Shown: piece after piece, positions 1 to 8,416 of the stretch
Layout: the number at the start of each line of letters is the position of its first letter
Position numbering within the stretch: position 1 is the stretch's first letter
NCBI RefSeq assembly: GCF_001426995.1
Contig: NZ_LMFY01000001.1
Coordinates: 2,599,471-2,663,470 of the forward strand
Source: Microbacterium sp. Root553
GTDB taxonomy: Bacteria; Actinomycetota; Actinomycetes; Actinomycetales; Microbacteriaceae
Reading direction: 5' to 3'
DNA: 64,000 nucleotides
Notes under the pieces: model-generated
What the model saw: only the letters and a program-made list of their open reading frames with translations
Database searches by the model: none
Told to the model about the DNA's origin: nothing
Made by a program: the position numbers and the translations under genes

Positions 1-652
1 CATGCCGAAGCCGCTGTACGGCGACAACGGCTCGGGCATGCACACGCACCAGTCGCTGTGGAACGACGGCAAGCCGCTGTTCTACGACGAGGCCGGCTAC
101 GGCCAGCTCAGCGACATCGCGCGCTGGTACATCGGCGGCATCCTGGCGCACGCGCCGGCACTGCTGGCGTTCACCAACCCGACGCTGAACAGCTACCACC
201 GCCTGGTCAAGGGCTTCGAGGCTCCGGTCAACCTGGTCTACTCGGCCGGAAACCGCTCGGCCGCGATCCGCATCCCGATCACGGGTTCGAACCCGAAGGC
301 CAAGCGCATCGAGTTCCGTGCACCGGATGCCTCGGGCAACCCGTACCTCGCGTTCGCCGCGCAGCTCATGGCCGGCCTCGACGGCATCAAGAACCGCATC
401 GAGCCGCACGAGCCGGTCGACAAGGACCTCTACGAGCTTCCTCCCGAGGAGGCGAAGAACATCCCCCAGGTTCCGAACTCGCTGCTCGACTCGCTCGACG
501 CGCTGAAGGAGGACCACCAGTTCCTCCTCGAGGGCGGCGTGTTCACCGAGGAGCTCATCGAGACCTGGATCTCGTACAAGTACGAGAACGAGATCCTGCC
601 GATGGCTCAGCGCCCGCACCCGTTCGAGTACGAGCTGTACTTCGGCGTCTGA
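1..652 (+). CDS. glnA: Glutamine synthetase type I (beta), 3' part
   Basis: C-terminal 216 residues of ATP-dependent glutamine synthetase, which makes glutamine from glutamate and ammonium; the 5' end lies outside the window. The fragment starts in the catalytic barrel. It carries [11 protein letters not shown], the NRSAAIRIP nucleotide-site motif (84-92) and [12 protein letters not shown]. The loop [16 protein letters not shown] places Tyr144 of the fragment at the classical adenylylation site, so this enzyme should be the target of GlnE encoded at 5432-8407. The reading frame closes with TGA, and a strong hairpin follows about 60 bp later. Identity is certain; only the missing N-terminus limits the call. 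Confidence 0.97.
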   Translation, partial: MPKPLYGDNGSGMHTHQSLWNDGKPLFYDEAGYGQLSDIARWYIGGILAHAPALLAFTNPTLNSYHRLVKGFEAPVNLVYSAGNRSAAIRIPITGSNPKAKRIEFRAPDASGNPYLAFAAQLMAGLDGIKNRIEPHEPVDKDLYELPPEEAKNIPQVPNSLLDSLDALKEDHQFLLEGGVFTEELIETWISYKYENEILPMAQRPHPFEYELYFGV

Positions 653-709
653 CACCCGGTAGCGCGTTCTCGATTCACAGACATCGAGGAGCGCGCTCCG
701 AGGCCACCG

Positions 710-764
710 AGCCCCGGCTTCGACGACATCTCCGCAGAGATGCACATCGAAGCCGGGGCTTTCT
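710..764 (+). terminator. Rho-independent-like terminator after glnA
   Basis: A 14-bp perfect stem, AGCCCCGGCTTCGA (710-723) pairing with 747-760, has a nested CATCTC/GAGATG hairpin inside and is followed by TTTCT. It lies between glnA and the convergent exporter gene. Confidence 0.85.
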
Positions 765-814
765 GCTGTGCGTGAGCACGACACGGCCGCGCGCCGTGGC
801 GCAGTGGTTCCGTC

Positions 815-2437
815 TCAGCGCGTGGCGACGCCCTGAGACGGCGGGGACTCGGGAAAGTAGTGCCGTTCGCGGGGCTCGCCCTGGATATGCGCTCGGGCAT
901 CGGCCTGGATCTCACGATCGCGCCCGGTCAGTCTCTGTGTCTGCTGACGCCGGTATTCACCCCAGGACGGGACCATGAACGACTCGAGCAGCACATCCTG
1001 TTCCTCCCCGCTGCGCAGAAGGGTCCACCGATACCCGCCCGTGCGGCGCCGGGAAGCCTCGACCAGCCGCATGGCCTCGCGGAACGGCTCGACGCGGCCG
1101 GGATCCACGGTGTAGGTGATCTGCACCAGCACAGGACCGTCGGTCGGCTGCGGGTCGAGAACGAGGGTGGGCGTGGGCCACGACATCGACACCGTGCGGT
1201 CCACGGTGCTGGTGCCAGGCAGAAGAGGAAGCCACGCGACACTCACTGCCACGATGACGAGCAGCGCCGCGGCCGCCGCCAGGGATATCGCCGTGCTGAG
1301 CGCGCCGGCCAGAGCGCCCCACCCGAAGGATCCCACTGCCATCGCCCCCATGAACACGAGGATGTAGATCGATGCCCCGCGCGATCGCACCCACTGGGGA
1401 AGGGTCAGCTGCAGTGCGGCATTGAGCACCGTGAGCGTCCCGATCCAGGCGACGCCGGCGAGGACGAGCAGCGGCAGCATCGGGACGAAGGGCAGGAACG
1501 CCGCAGCGAGGGTGCCGACCGCGAACAGCAGCGCGCTCACCCCGATCACCGCGTTGTCCGAGAATCGCTTTCTGGCGACGGGCAGGACGAAGATGCCCAG
1601 CACGGCACCGGCGCCGACCGCGCCGAGAAGGAACCCGTATCCGCTCGAGGTGAGGCCCAGCCGTGTGGCGGTGACGGGAAGCAGGGCCCACAGCGCGCTG
1701 GCGGGAAGAGCGAACAGGGCTGACCTCAGCAGGATGCGACGCACCAGATGGGCGGATGCGACGTAGCGGACGCCCGCTCGGAGCGCGGCGCCGAAAGGTT
1801 CGCGGTCGTCGAGGCCGAGCTGCGGTGGACGCCTCCACCACCACAGCGCAGCGACTGCGGCGACGAAGCTGAGCGCGTTGATGCCGAACACCACCGGGGC
1901 GCCGAACAGCGACAGGACCACTCCGGCCAGAGCGGGCCCGACTGCGCGGGCGCCGTTCACCGTGACTCCGCCGAGCGCCGAGGACGCACCGATGAGCGGA
2001 CGGGGAACGAGTTCGGGCTGGATCGCCTGCCACGCCGGTGACGTCAGTGTCGAGGTGATCCCGAGCAGAAAGGTGAAGCCGAGAATCGTCCACGGTGTGA
2101 GAGCACCGAAGAACGCGATGACCGTGAGTGCGGCGGCGATCAGCGCGCTCGCCGCCGATCCCCAGATCAGCAGCTTTCGGCGGTCGAGCGAATCGGCCAG
2201 CACCCCCGCCGGCAGCGAGAACAGCACGGCCGGGGCGAGGCTCGCTGTCTGCACGAGGGCGATGAGAGTCGCTCCGGCGGCCGCATCGACGAGGAACCAC
2301 TGCGCGCCGACGGTCTGCATCCAGGTGCCGATGTTGCTCCCCAGCTGTGCGAACCACAGCACCCGGAACGCGGGAATGGCCAGGGGCGCCCACGCGGAGA
2401 CGGGGCGGGATTCGGTCGCATCGGCTGCGGCGGTCAT
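815..2437 (-). CDS. MFS exporter with C-terminal monooxygenase-like (ABM) domain
   Basis: 540-residue major facilitator protein of the DUF894/EntS-like type with about 12 hydrophobic segments in residues 20-420. The N-terminal signature IGTWMQTVGAQWFLVD is typical of this group. The last ~110 residues form a soluble alpha-beta domain (from DGPVLVQITYTVDP) like the antibiotic-biosynthesis-monooxygenase fold often fused to these transporters. ATG at 2437 overlaps the stop of the upstream VOC gene (ATGA), so the two are translationally coupled; longer frames upstream run antisense through the VOC gene. A paralogue with the same fusion lies at 56819-58468. The substrate is unknown, and export of a small organic molecule is inferred. 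Confidence 0.85.
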   Translation of the reverse strand: MTAAADATESRPVSAWAPLAIPAFRVLWFAQLGSNIGTWMQTVGAQWFLVDAAAGATLIALVQTASLAPAVLFSLPAGVLADSLDRRKLLIWGSAASALIAAALTVIAFFGALTPWTILGFTFLLGITSTLTSPAWQAIQPELVPRPLIGASSALGGVTVNGARAVGPALAGVVLSLFGAPVVFGINALSFVAAVAALWWWRRPPQLGLDDREPFGAALRAGVRYVASAHLVRRILLRSALFALPASALWALLPVTATRLGLTSSGYGFLLGAVGAGAVLGIFVLPVARKRFSDNAVIGVSALLFAVGTLAAAFLPFVPMLPLLVLAGVAWIGTLTVLNAALQLTLPQWVRSRGASIYILVFMGAMAVGSFGWGALAGALSTAISLAAAAALLVIVAVSVAWLPLLPGTSTVDRTVSMSWPTPTLVLDPQPTDGPVLVQITYTVDPGRVEPFREAMRLVEASRRRTGGYRWTLLRSGEEQDVLLESFMVPSWGEYRRQQTQRLTGRDREIQADARAHIQGEPRERHYFPESPPSQGVATR

Positions 2438-2856
2438 CGGTGCTCGTCCACCCTGTCTGACGGTTCCTCTCGAACGGCGAAGAGATTGCCGAACGGATCC
2501 AGAAGCTGACACAGCCGCTCGCCGGTGAAGACCGTCTTCGGTCCACGATGAGTCCGTGCCCCATGGGCGGTCCAGTCCGCGACGATCGCGTCGACGTCGG
2601 ATACGGTCCAGTACGGCACCGTCCCGGACGGCCCAGGCGAGTTCACCTCGTCCGCGGCGTGCAGCGTCAGACGCGAACCACCCAGCTCGAATGCGACCAG
2701 CGCTCCCCCTCGAATCGTGGGCCGGCGGTGCAGTCGCGCCGCGTACCACTCGACCGCGGCATCGAGATCGGCGACGAAGTAGAAGACGTTCCCGATCGCG
2801 CTGAACGAGTCGGTCTGCGGATGCGCGTGACCGACGGGAACGGGCTCTGTCGACAT
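2434..2856 (-). CDS. VOC-family (glyoxalase/bleomycin-resistance-like) protein
   Basis: 140-residue single-domain protein of the vicinal oxygen chelate fold. It starts FSAIGNVFYFVADLDAAVEWY and ends with the typical CQLLDPFGNLFAVRE strand that carries a metal-ligand glutamate in many members. Such proteins act as dioxygenases, isomerases or drug-binding proteins; which one applies here cannot be read from the sequence. The start at 2856 is chosen for the GAGGGG Shine-Dalgarno sequence just upstream. It is the first gene of a two-gene operon with the exporter (4-bp overlap). A perfect 16-bp palindrome about 70 bp upstream may be its operator. Confidence 0.8.
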   Translation of the reverse strand: MSTEPVPVGHAHPQTDSFSAIGNVFYFVADLDAAVEWYAARLHRRPTIRGGALVAFELGGSRLTLHAADEVNSPGPSGTVPYWTVSDVDAIVADWTAHGARTHRGPKTVFTGERLCQLLDPFGNLFAVREEPSDRVDEHR

Positions 2857-2928
2857 AGGGTCCCCTCGATCTCGCGCCGTCTGATGGGCGCCCTGATCGC
2901 ACGCTAGAAGGTGCGGAGGAGACGGCTG

Positions 2929-2944
2929 CTCGACATATGTCGAG
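2929..2944. promoter_or_regulatory. 16-bp perfect palindrome, candidate operator
   Basis: CTCGACATATGTCGAG is exactly self-complementary. It lies in the 199-bp region between the VOC/exporter operon (starting leftwards at 2856) and the small membrane protein (starting rightwards at 3056). Its size and position suit a dimeric repressor of the exporter operon. No regulator gene is adjacent. Confidence 0.5.
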
Positions 2945-3055
2945 GGTTCAGTGCACCCCCGTGCGACCGCGCCGTCGACGCGGAGCATGGACCCTGCCAC
3001 GGTGATGGATCGCTCACAGGTCGACATCGAGGTGCACACCTGGCAGGGTGGTCTG

Positions 3056-3247
3056 ATGAGTGACACGGACCGCCGCATCGGGATCAGCTACGGCCTGATC
3101 GTCTTCGCCGCTCTCTTCGCGCTGACGTGCATCATCCTGATCGTCACGGGCGTCGTGGGACCGACCGCCTGGTTCACGGTCGTGGCGATGGCGCTGCTCG
3201 CTCTCTCCCAGTGGCTCAACATCCGCGCGCGGCGCAGGAGTCGCTGA
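3056..3247 (+). CDS. Small two-helix membrane protein, unknown
   Basis: 63-residue protein with a short hydrophilic N-terminus, two hydrophobic segments (about 10-32 and 37-53) and an Arg-rich cytoplasmic tail (IRARRRSR). This matches the small hypothetical integral membrane proteins common in Microbacteriaceae. The start at ATG 3056 is preceded by AGGGTGG at suitable spacing; an upstream ATG in the same frame lacks one. No function can be assigned. Confidence 0.6.
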   Translation: MSDTDRRIGISYGLIVFAALFALTCIILIVTGVVGPTAWFTVVAMALLALSQWLNIRARRRSR

Positions 3248-3351
3248 CCCCGCTCTCTGCCCACCGGCGTGTCACGCGGCCGTGTCGCGCTTGCTTTCAC
3301 CCCGGGCGACTGGTCAACTGAGTGGTCTGTTCGATCATGATGGGGGCCGCC

Positions 3352-4506
3352 ATGCGCCGTAAGCACGACAAATCGGAGCCGAAGAGGGTCTTCACCTCCG
3401 AGACTCCCCCGGCGCAGCCGAAGACCGCCGCCGCCGCGATCGCCCGCATCAACCCGTTCATGTACGGACTGCTCGGTGCGTTGGGTGTGCTCGTCGCCCT
3501 GATGCTCGGCGGGATCGTCAATCAGCTGGCCACCGTGCTCGTCTACATCGGCGTCGCCATCTTCCTGGCCCTCGGGCTCGACCCCATCGTCGCGTTCATC
3601 GAGCGGAAGCTGCCTCGCCCCGCCGCGGTCGCCATCGTCGTCTCGGTGGTGGTGCTCGCGTTCGCCGGGATCATCCTGGCGATCGTGCCCATCGTCGTCG
3701 ACCAGATCACCAACCTGATCGACAACGGCCCCCAGATGGTCAAGGACATCCAGTCGGCCGCCTGGTTCAAGGATCTCAACAGTCAGTTCGGTTCGACGTT
3801 CGAGGACGCGGCGAACGGCATCCTGTCCTTCCTGCAGGACCCCGGCAACCTGGCCGACATCGGCGGCGGAGTCTTCGCCGTCGGCGCGGGCATCGCTGGC
3901 GGATTCACCGGGGTCACCATCGTGCTGATCCTGACGCTCTACTTCATGGCGTCATTGCGGAGCATCAAGCGCGTCGCCACGCGCTTCGTTCCCGCCTACC
4001 AGCGCGACACCTTCCACGGGCTCCTCGAAGACGTCTCCGGCGCCGTGGGGCGCTACGTGATGGGTCAGGCCAGCCTCGCGTTGATCAACGGCGTGCTGAG
4101 CCTGATCATGCTGAGCATCATCGGGGCCCCGGTCCCTGCCCTGCTCGCTCTCGTCGCCTTCATCGGATCGATGATCCCGCTCGTGGGTACGCTGAGCGCC
4201 TCGATCATCATCTCGCTGGTGTGCCTCATCGAGAGCCCGGTGACCGCGCTGATCGCGATCGGCTACTACCTGGTCTACATGCAGGTCGAGGCGTACATCC
4301 TCTCGCCGCGCATCATGAACAAGGCCGTCGCCGTGCCCGGAGCGCTCGTGGTGATCGCCGCGGTGGCGGGCGGAGCGCTCGGCGGCATCCTCGGCGCGCT
4401 CGTCGCCATCCCCGTGGCCGCGAGCGTCATCATCATCGTGCAGAAGGTCGTCTTCCCCACGCAGGACCAGAAGGTCGTGCCGCCGGGGACGCTCAGCGAA
4501 CGGTGA
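3352..4506 (+). CDS. AI-2E family (PerM/TqsA-like) membrane permease
   Basis: 384-residue polytopic protein of the AI-2E transporter family (PF01594), with about eight membrane spans: a hydrophobic pair near the N-terminus, a soluble middle part (about 120-190) and clustered spans to about 370. Members export small molecules or act as Na+/H+ antiporters; the substrate here is unknown. ATG 3352 is chosen because GGGGG precedes it by 5 bases; in-frame starts at 3322 (GTG), 3337 and 3340 (ATG) are possible. Its 3' end overlaps the convergent lipid kinase gene by 14 bp. Confidence 0.85.
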   Translation: MRRKHDKSEPKRVFTSETPPAQPKTAAAAIARINPFMYGLLGALGVLVALMLGGIVNQLATVLVYIGVAIFLALGLDPIVAFIERKLPRPAAVAIVVSVVVLAFAGIILAIVPIVVDQITNLIDNGPQMVKDIQSAAWFKDLNSQFGSTFEDAANGILSFLQDPGNLADIGGGVFAVGAGIAGGFTGVTIVLILTLYFMASLRSIKRVATRFVPAYQRDTFHGLLEDVSGAVGRYVMGQASLALINGVLSLIMLSIIGAPVPALLALVAFIGSMIPLVGTLSASIIISLVCLIESPVTALIAIGYYLVYMQVEAYILSPRIMNKAVAVPGALVVIAAVAGGALGGILGALVAIPVAASVIIIVQKVVFPTQDQKVVPPGTLSER

Positions 4507-5422
4507 GCGCGCCGGGGTCGACCCGCACGGAGAACGACGAGACCTCGCCGACCTCTTCGCCGTCGATCTCGAACGCCTGAGGCGACGAGAGGGTCACCGC
4601 GATGCGCTGCGCCGCGACATGGGTGGTCGAGTCGGTGCTGACGGCCTGGTCGACCGCGCCGAACAGGCGGCGCACGCCGTTCTCCCACACCAGGGAGCGC
4701 ACGGTGTCGAGCCACTGCAGTGGACCGTCGGCGCTCACCAGCAGCATGTCGAGCTGACCGTCGTCGATCAGGGCGTCGGGCAGCAGGCGGATGCCGCCCT
4801 GGACCATGCCGCAGTTGCCGATGAGCATGGTGTGCCCACGCAGCCCCTCCGGCTCGGCGTCGTCGAGCGTCAACTGGATGTCGATCATCTCTGTGCCGGC
4901 GACTGCGCGACCCATCGCCTCGACGTAGGCCAACCAGCCGGCCCGGCTCTTGAGGTCGTCATCCGTCTCGACGAGCATCTGCGCGTCGATGCCGAAGCCG
5001 ACCATCACGACGAACGCATGCTCGGCGCCGCCGTGCTCCACCCATCCCATGTCGATCTTGCGAGACTCGCCGTCGAGCACGCGCCGCAGCGCGGCGGGGA
5101 TGTCGTTGAGGGGCACATCGAGATTGCGTGCCAGCAGATTTCCGGTGCCGCGGGGCACGATGCCCAGGGCGACGCCCGTGCCCGCGAGCCCTTCGGCGAC
5201 CGCTCGTACCGTGCCGTCGCCACCGGCGGCGATCACCACGTCGCAGCCCTCGCTCGCCGCCTCCACAGCCATACCGCGGCCCGGGTCGTCGGGAGTCGTC
5301 TCCCACCACTGCACGGGGATGCCCGCGGCGTCGCTGCCGAACACCTCGGCCACCGCCGCCTGCAGCTTGTCGCCGCCGGGCTTCGAAGGATTCCACACCA
5401 CACCGAGCTTCGAGATCGTCAT
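4493..5422 (-). CDS. Diacylglycerol kinase-family lipid kinase (YegS/DgkB-like)
   Basis: 309-residue kinase of the DAGK catalytic family. GGDGT (67-71) and PRGTGN (90-95) form the nucleotide-binding site, and the C-terminal beta-sandwich ends with the typical FEIDGEEV motif. It likely phosphorylates diacylglycerol or a related lipid at the inner membrane face. It follows glnE by 9 bp and may be co-transcribed, but the glnE stop codon TAG is itself the start of a TAGCCT box placed 6 bases before the ATG, so an independent leaderless transcript is also likely. Confidence 0.88.
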   Translation of the reverse strand: MTISKLGVVWNPSKPGGDKLQAAVAEVFGSDAAGIPVQWWETTPDDPGRGMAVEAASEGCDVVIAAGGDGTVRAVAEGLAGTGVALGIVPRGTGNLLARNLDVPLNDIPAALRRVLDGESRKIDMGWVEHGGAEHAFVVMVGFGIDAQMLVETDDDLKSRAGWLAYVEAMGRAVAGTEMIDIQLTLDDAEPEGLRGHTMLIGNCGMVQGGIRLLPDALIDDGQLDMLLVSADGPLQWLDTVRSLVWENGVRRLFGAVDQAVSTDSTTHVAAQRIAVTLSSPQAFEIDGEEVGEVSSFSVRVDPGALTVR

Positions 5423-5428
5423 GGGATC

Positions 5429-5434
5429 AGGCTA
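5429..5434 (-). promoter_or_regulatory. -10 box for leaderless dagK-like gene
   Basis: TAGCCT lies 6 bases upstream of the ATG at 5422 and overlaps the TAG stop of glnE. The geometry matches other TAnnnT-N6/7-start arrangements in this window. Confidence 0.45.
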
Positions 5435-8407
5435 GCCGTAGAACAGCTGCTCGAACGCCCTTCTGGCCCGCCGCGTCACGCCGAGATAATCGTCGTCGAG
5501 CACGCTCGCCGAACGGTCGGGGTAGCCCAGCAGACGGCCGATCGCATCGAGCTCCCTCGGTCCGGTCGGCAGCACGTCGCTGGTCTTGCCCGTGAAGAGC
5601 GTGATGGCGGAGCGGAGGCGGCTCGACAGCAGCCACGCCTCGCGCAGCAGATCGGCCGACTCCGCAGGTACGAGCCCCGCGGTCACGGCGGCGTCCAGCG
5701 CTCCGAGCGTCGACGTCGTGCGCAGCTCGGGCACGTCGTGCGCATGCTGCAGCTGCAATAGCTGCACGAGCCACTCGACGTCGCTCAGGGTGCCGGGCCC
5801 GAGCTTGAGATGACGCCGGGGATCCACACCCTGCGGCAGCCGCTCCCCCTCCACCCTGGCCTTGATGCGCTTGATCTCGCGAGTGCCCTGCAGATCGATC
5901 TGCGCGGGGTAGCGGATGCTGTCCGCGAGGGCCGTGAACTTCTCGATCAGCGTCACGCTGCCGGCCACACCGCGCGCACGCAGCAGTGCCTGCGCCTCCC
6001 AGGAGAGCGACCACCGGCGGTAGTACTCGGCGTATGCGTCGATCGAGCGCACCACGGGACCGTTGCGTCCCTCCGGGCGCAGATCGGCGTCGAGATCGAG
6101 CGGCACCCGGTGATCCGTCAGATGCTCGCGCAGGCCCGAGACGATCCTCGTCGCCAGCGCCTGGGCCCGCTGCGGGTCGATCCCGTTGGCGTCGTACACG
6201 TAGAGGATGTCGGCGTCCGAGCCGAATCCGAGCTCCGCGCCACCGAATCTCCCCATGCCGATGACGGCGAAATCGAGCGACTCGTCGTCCGCGGTCACGA
6301 ACTCCCGGCGCACCGCACGCAGAGCTGCCTGGATCGTGGCATCCGTGATCTCGGTGAGCGATGTCGCGACCTGCTCGATCGAGAGCACGTCGAGCACCCC
6401 GCCCATCGCGGTGCGCAGAAGCTCCCGACGTCGCAGCGCCCGAACCGCCTGCAGCGCGTCGCCGATGTCTCGGTGGCGCGTCTGGATGGCGCGCGCCTCC
6501 TCATCGATCGCCGCTCCGCTGCGCGGTCGCAGGAGGTCGCTGCTGTCGAGCCACGCGACGGATTCGGGGATCCACTCCATGAGCTCGCCCACGTACCGCG
6601 ACGACGACAGGAGGCGCGTGAGACTCTCGGCCGCACCGGAGGAGTCGCGCAGCATCCGAAGGAACCAGGGAGTGTCGCCCAGTCGCTCGCTGATCCGGCG
6701 GAATGCGATCAGGGCGTAGTCGGGGTCGCTGCCGTCGGCGAACCAGCGCACCATCACCGGCATGAGGTGTCGCTGGATCGTCGCCTTGCGGCTGAGCCCC
6801 GTGGTCAGGGCGCCGATGTGTCGGAGCGCGCCCGCGGGGTCACGGAAGCCGATCGCCATCAGCCTGTCGTGCGCCTGTGCGGTCGACAGCGTGCGCTCCT
6901 CCTCGGGGAGCGAGGCGACGGCGCTCAGCAGCGGTCGGTAGAACAGGCGGGTGTGGATGTCGCGGACCTCGCGGCGAACGCCCTCCCATCGTGCCCAGAT
7001 CGCCTCGCCCGACTCCCCCAGTCCCGTGCTGCGCGCGAGCACCCGCAACCCTGCGGGGGTGCGCGGCATCAGGTGGGTACGGCTCAGCTCCCGCAGCTGC
7101 AGGCGGTGCTCCATCAGCCGGAGGATGCAGTAGTCGTCGGCGAACGACGCCGCCTCGGCGCGTCCGATGTAGCCCCCCTCGACCAGCGCGTCGAGGGACT
7201 CCAGCGTCCCCCTCGTGCGCAGCCGCGGGTCGGTGAGGCCGTGCACAAGCTGCAGCAGCTGCACCGTGAACTCGATGTCGCGAAGACCTCCCGCGCCCAG
7301 CTTCAGCTGATACGGCGCGTCCTCGGGGTCGATGTGCTCCATCACGCGCTCGCGCATGCGCTGCACGCTGTCGACGAAGTTCTCCCTCGCCGCGCTGGAG
7401 AAGATCTTCGGCTGCACGCCTGCGACGTACGCCTCGCCGAGCTCAGGATCGCCCGCCAACGGACGCGCCTTCAACAGCGCCTGGAACTCCCAGCTCTTCG
7501 CCCAGCGGTCGTAGTACGCCAGGTGCGAGGCCAGCGACCGCACGAGCGCGCCCTGCTTGCCCTCCGGCCGCAGCGCCGCATCGACCTCCCACAGGGGCGG
7601 TTCGACCTCGATGCCGCTGAGACCGCGCATCGTCTCGCGCGCGAGCCGCGTCGCGATGTCGATCGCCCGGGCCTCCGACACCACCTCTTCATCGGTGGTG
7701 CCACCCACGAAGATCACGTCGACGTCGCTGACGTAGTTCAGCTCCCTGGCACCGGCCTTGCCCATGCCGATGATCGCGAGTCGGGTCGCGGCGACCTGCT
7801 CCGGGGTCAGCGAGTCGGAGAGTCGACGCCGGGCGATCGCCAGCGACGCCTCCAGCGCCGCGCCTGCGATGTCCGCGAGGGCGGCGCCGACGTCGCCGAC
7901 GATGCGCACGGGGTTGTGCACGGTGAGGTCGATCGCCGCGATCGCCGCGAGATTGCGGCGGTAGGCGACGCGCAGGGTGACCACGGCGTCGTCATCGCCG
8001 GACGCGGCGAAGCCGTCGACCGCGCCGACGGCGTCCAGCATCCGCTCGCGCAGCTGCTGAGCCGTCGGGAGCTCGGCCGCTGCCTCGCCCAGCACCGCGA
8101 TCTCACCGGGATGCCGCAGGAAGAAGTCGGCGAACCCCTGCGAGGCACCGAAGACACGCCAGAGGCGTCGCCGTGCCCGCGGATCGGCGAACAGCCCGGC
8201 GATGGCTGACGGATCGCGACGCGCGACGCGGAGCATCCCCTCCACCGCGGAGTCGGGATCCGCCCCGTCGGCCTCGCCGAGCAGCATCGATCTCTCGAGA
8301 CCGAGCAGCTCGGCGAGCTCCGCGAGATTGGCCGCCGCCTCACTGAGCTCGGCGAAGCCGAGCCGTGCCAGCGCGGACAGGGAGACGGAGTCGTCCGAAC
8401 GGGCCAT
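5432..8407 (-). CDS. glnE: Bifunctional glutamine synthetase adenylyltransferase/deadenylase
   Basis: 991 residues, the usual length for actinobacterial GlnE. It adenylylates GlnA when nitrogen is plentiful and removes AMP when it is scarce. Two nucleotidyltransferase cores are visible: GMGKAGARELNYVSDVD (214-230, deadenylase half) and GMGRFGGAELGFGSDAD (717-733, adenylyltransferase half). Each is followed by its helical domain, with KLGAGGLRDIEF and KLGPGTLSDVEW as the conserved pair. It sits 9 bp downstream of glnA2 on the same strand and close to glnA, as in mycobacteria. Start ATG 8407. Confidence 0.96.
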   Translation of the reverse strand: MARSDDSVSLSALARLGFAELSEAAANLAELAELLGLERSMLLGEADGADPDSAVEGMLRVARRDPSAIAGLFADPRARRRLWRVFGASQGFADFFLRHPGEIAVLGEAAAELPTAQQLRERMLDAVGAVDGFAASGDDDAVVTLRVAYRRNLAAIAAIDLTVHNPVRIVGDVGAALADIAGAALEASLAIARRRLSDSLTPEQVAATRLAIIGMGKAGARELNYVSDVDVIFVGGTTDEEVVSEARAIDIATRLARETMRGLSGIEVEPPLWEVDAALRPEGKQGALVRSLASHLAYYDRWAKSWEFQALLKARPLAGDPELGEAYVAGVQPKIFSSAARENFVDSVQRMRERVMEHIDPEDAPYQLKLGAGGLRDIEFTVQLLQLVHGLTDPRLRTRGTLESLDALVEGGYIGRAEAASFADDYCILRLMEHRLQLRELSRTHLMPRTPAGLRVLARSTGLGESGEAIWARWEGVRREVRDIHTRLFYRPLLSAVASLPEEERTLSTAQAHDRLMAIGFRDPAGALRHIGALTTGLSRKATIQRHLMPVMVRWFADGSDPDYALIAFRRISERLGDTPWFLRMLRDSSGAAESLTRLLSSSRYVGELMEWIPESVAWLDSSDLLRPRSGAAIDEEARAIQTRHRDIGDALQAVRALRRRELLRTAMGGVLDVLSIEQVATSLTEITDATIQAALRAVRREFVTADDESLDFAVIGMGRFGGAELGFGSDADILYVYDANGIDPQRAQALATRIVSGLREHLTDHRVPLDLDADLRPEGRNGPVVRSIDAYAEYYRRWSLSWEAQALLRARGVAGSVTLIEKFTALADSIRYPAQIDLQGTREIKRIKARVEGERLPQGVDPRRHLKLGPGTLSDVEWLVQLLQLQHAHDVPELRTTSTLGALDAAVTAGLVPAESADLLREAWLLSSRLRSAITLFTGKTSDVLPTGPRELDAIGRLLGYPDRSASVLDDDYLGVTRRARRAFEQLFYG

Positions 8408-8416
8408 GCGCGACGC

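Noticed and set aside
2438..2902. Long N-terminal extension of the exporter frame
   Set aside because: It runs in another frame through the VOC gene, is Arg-rich and lacks membrane character; ATG 2437 starts the conserved protein.
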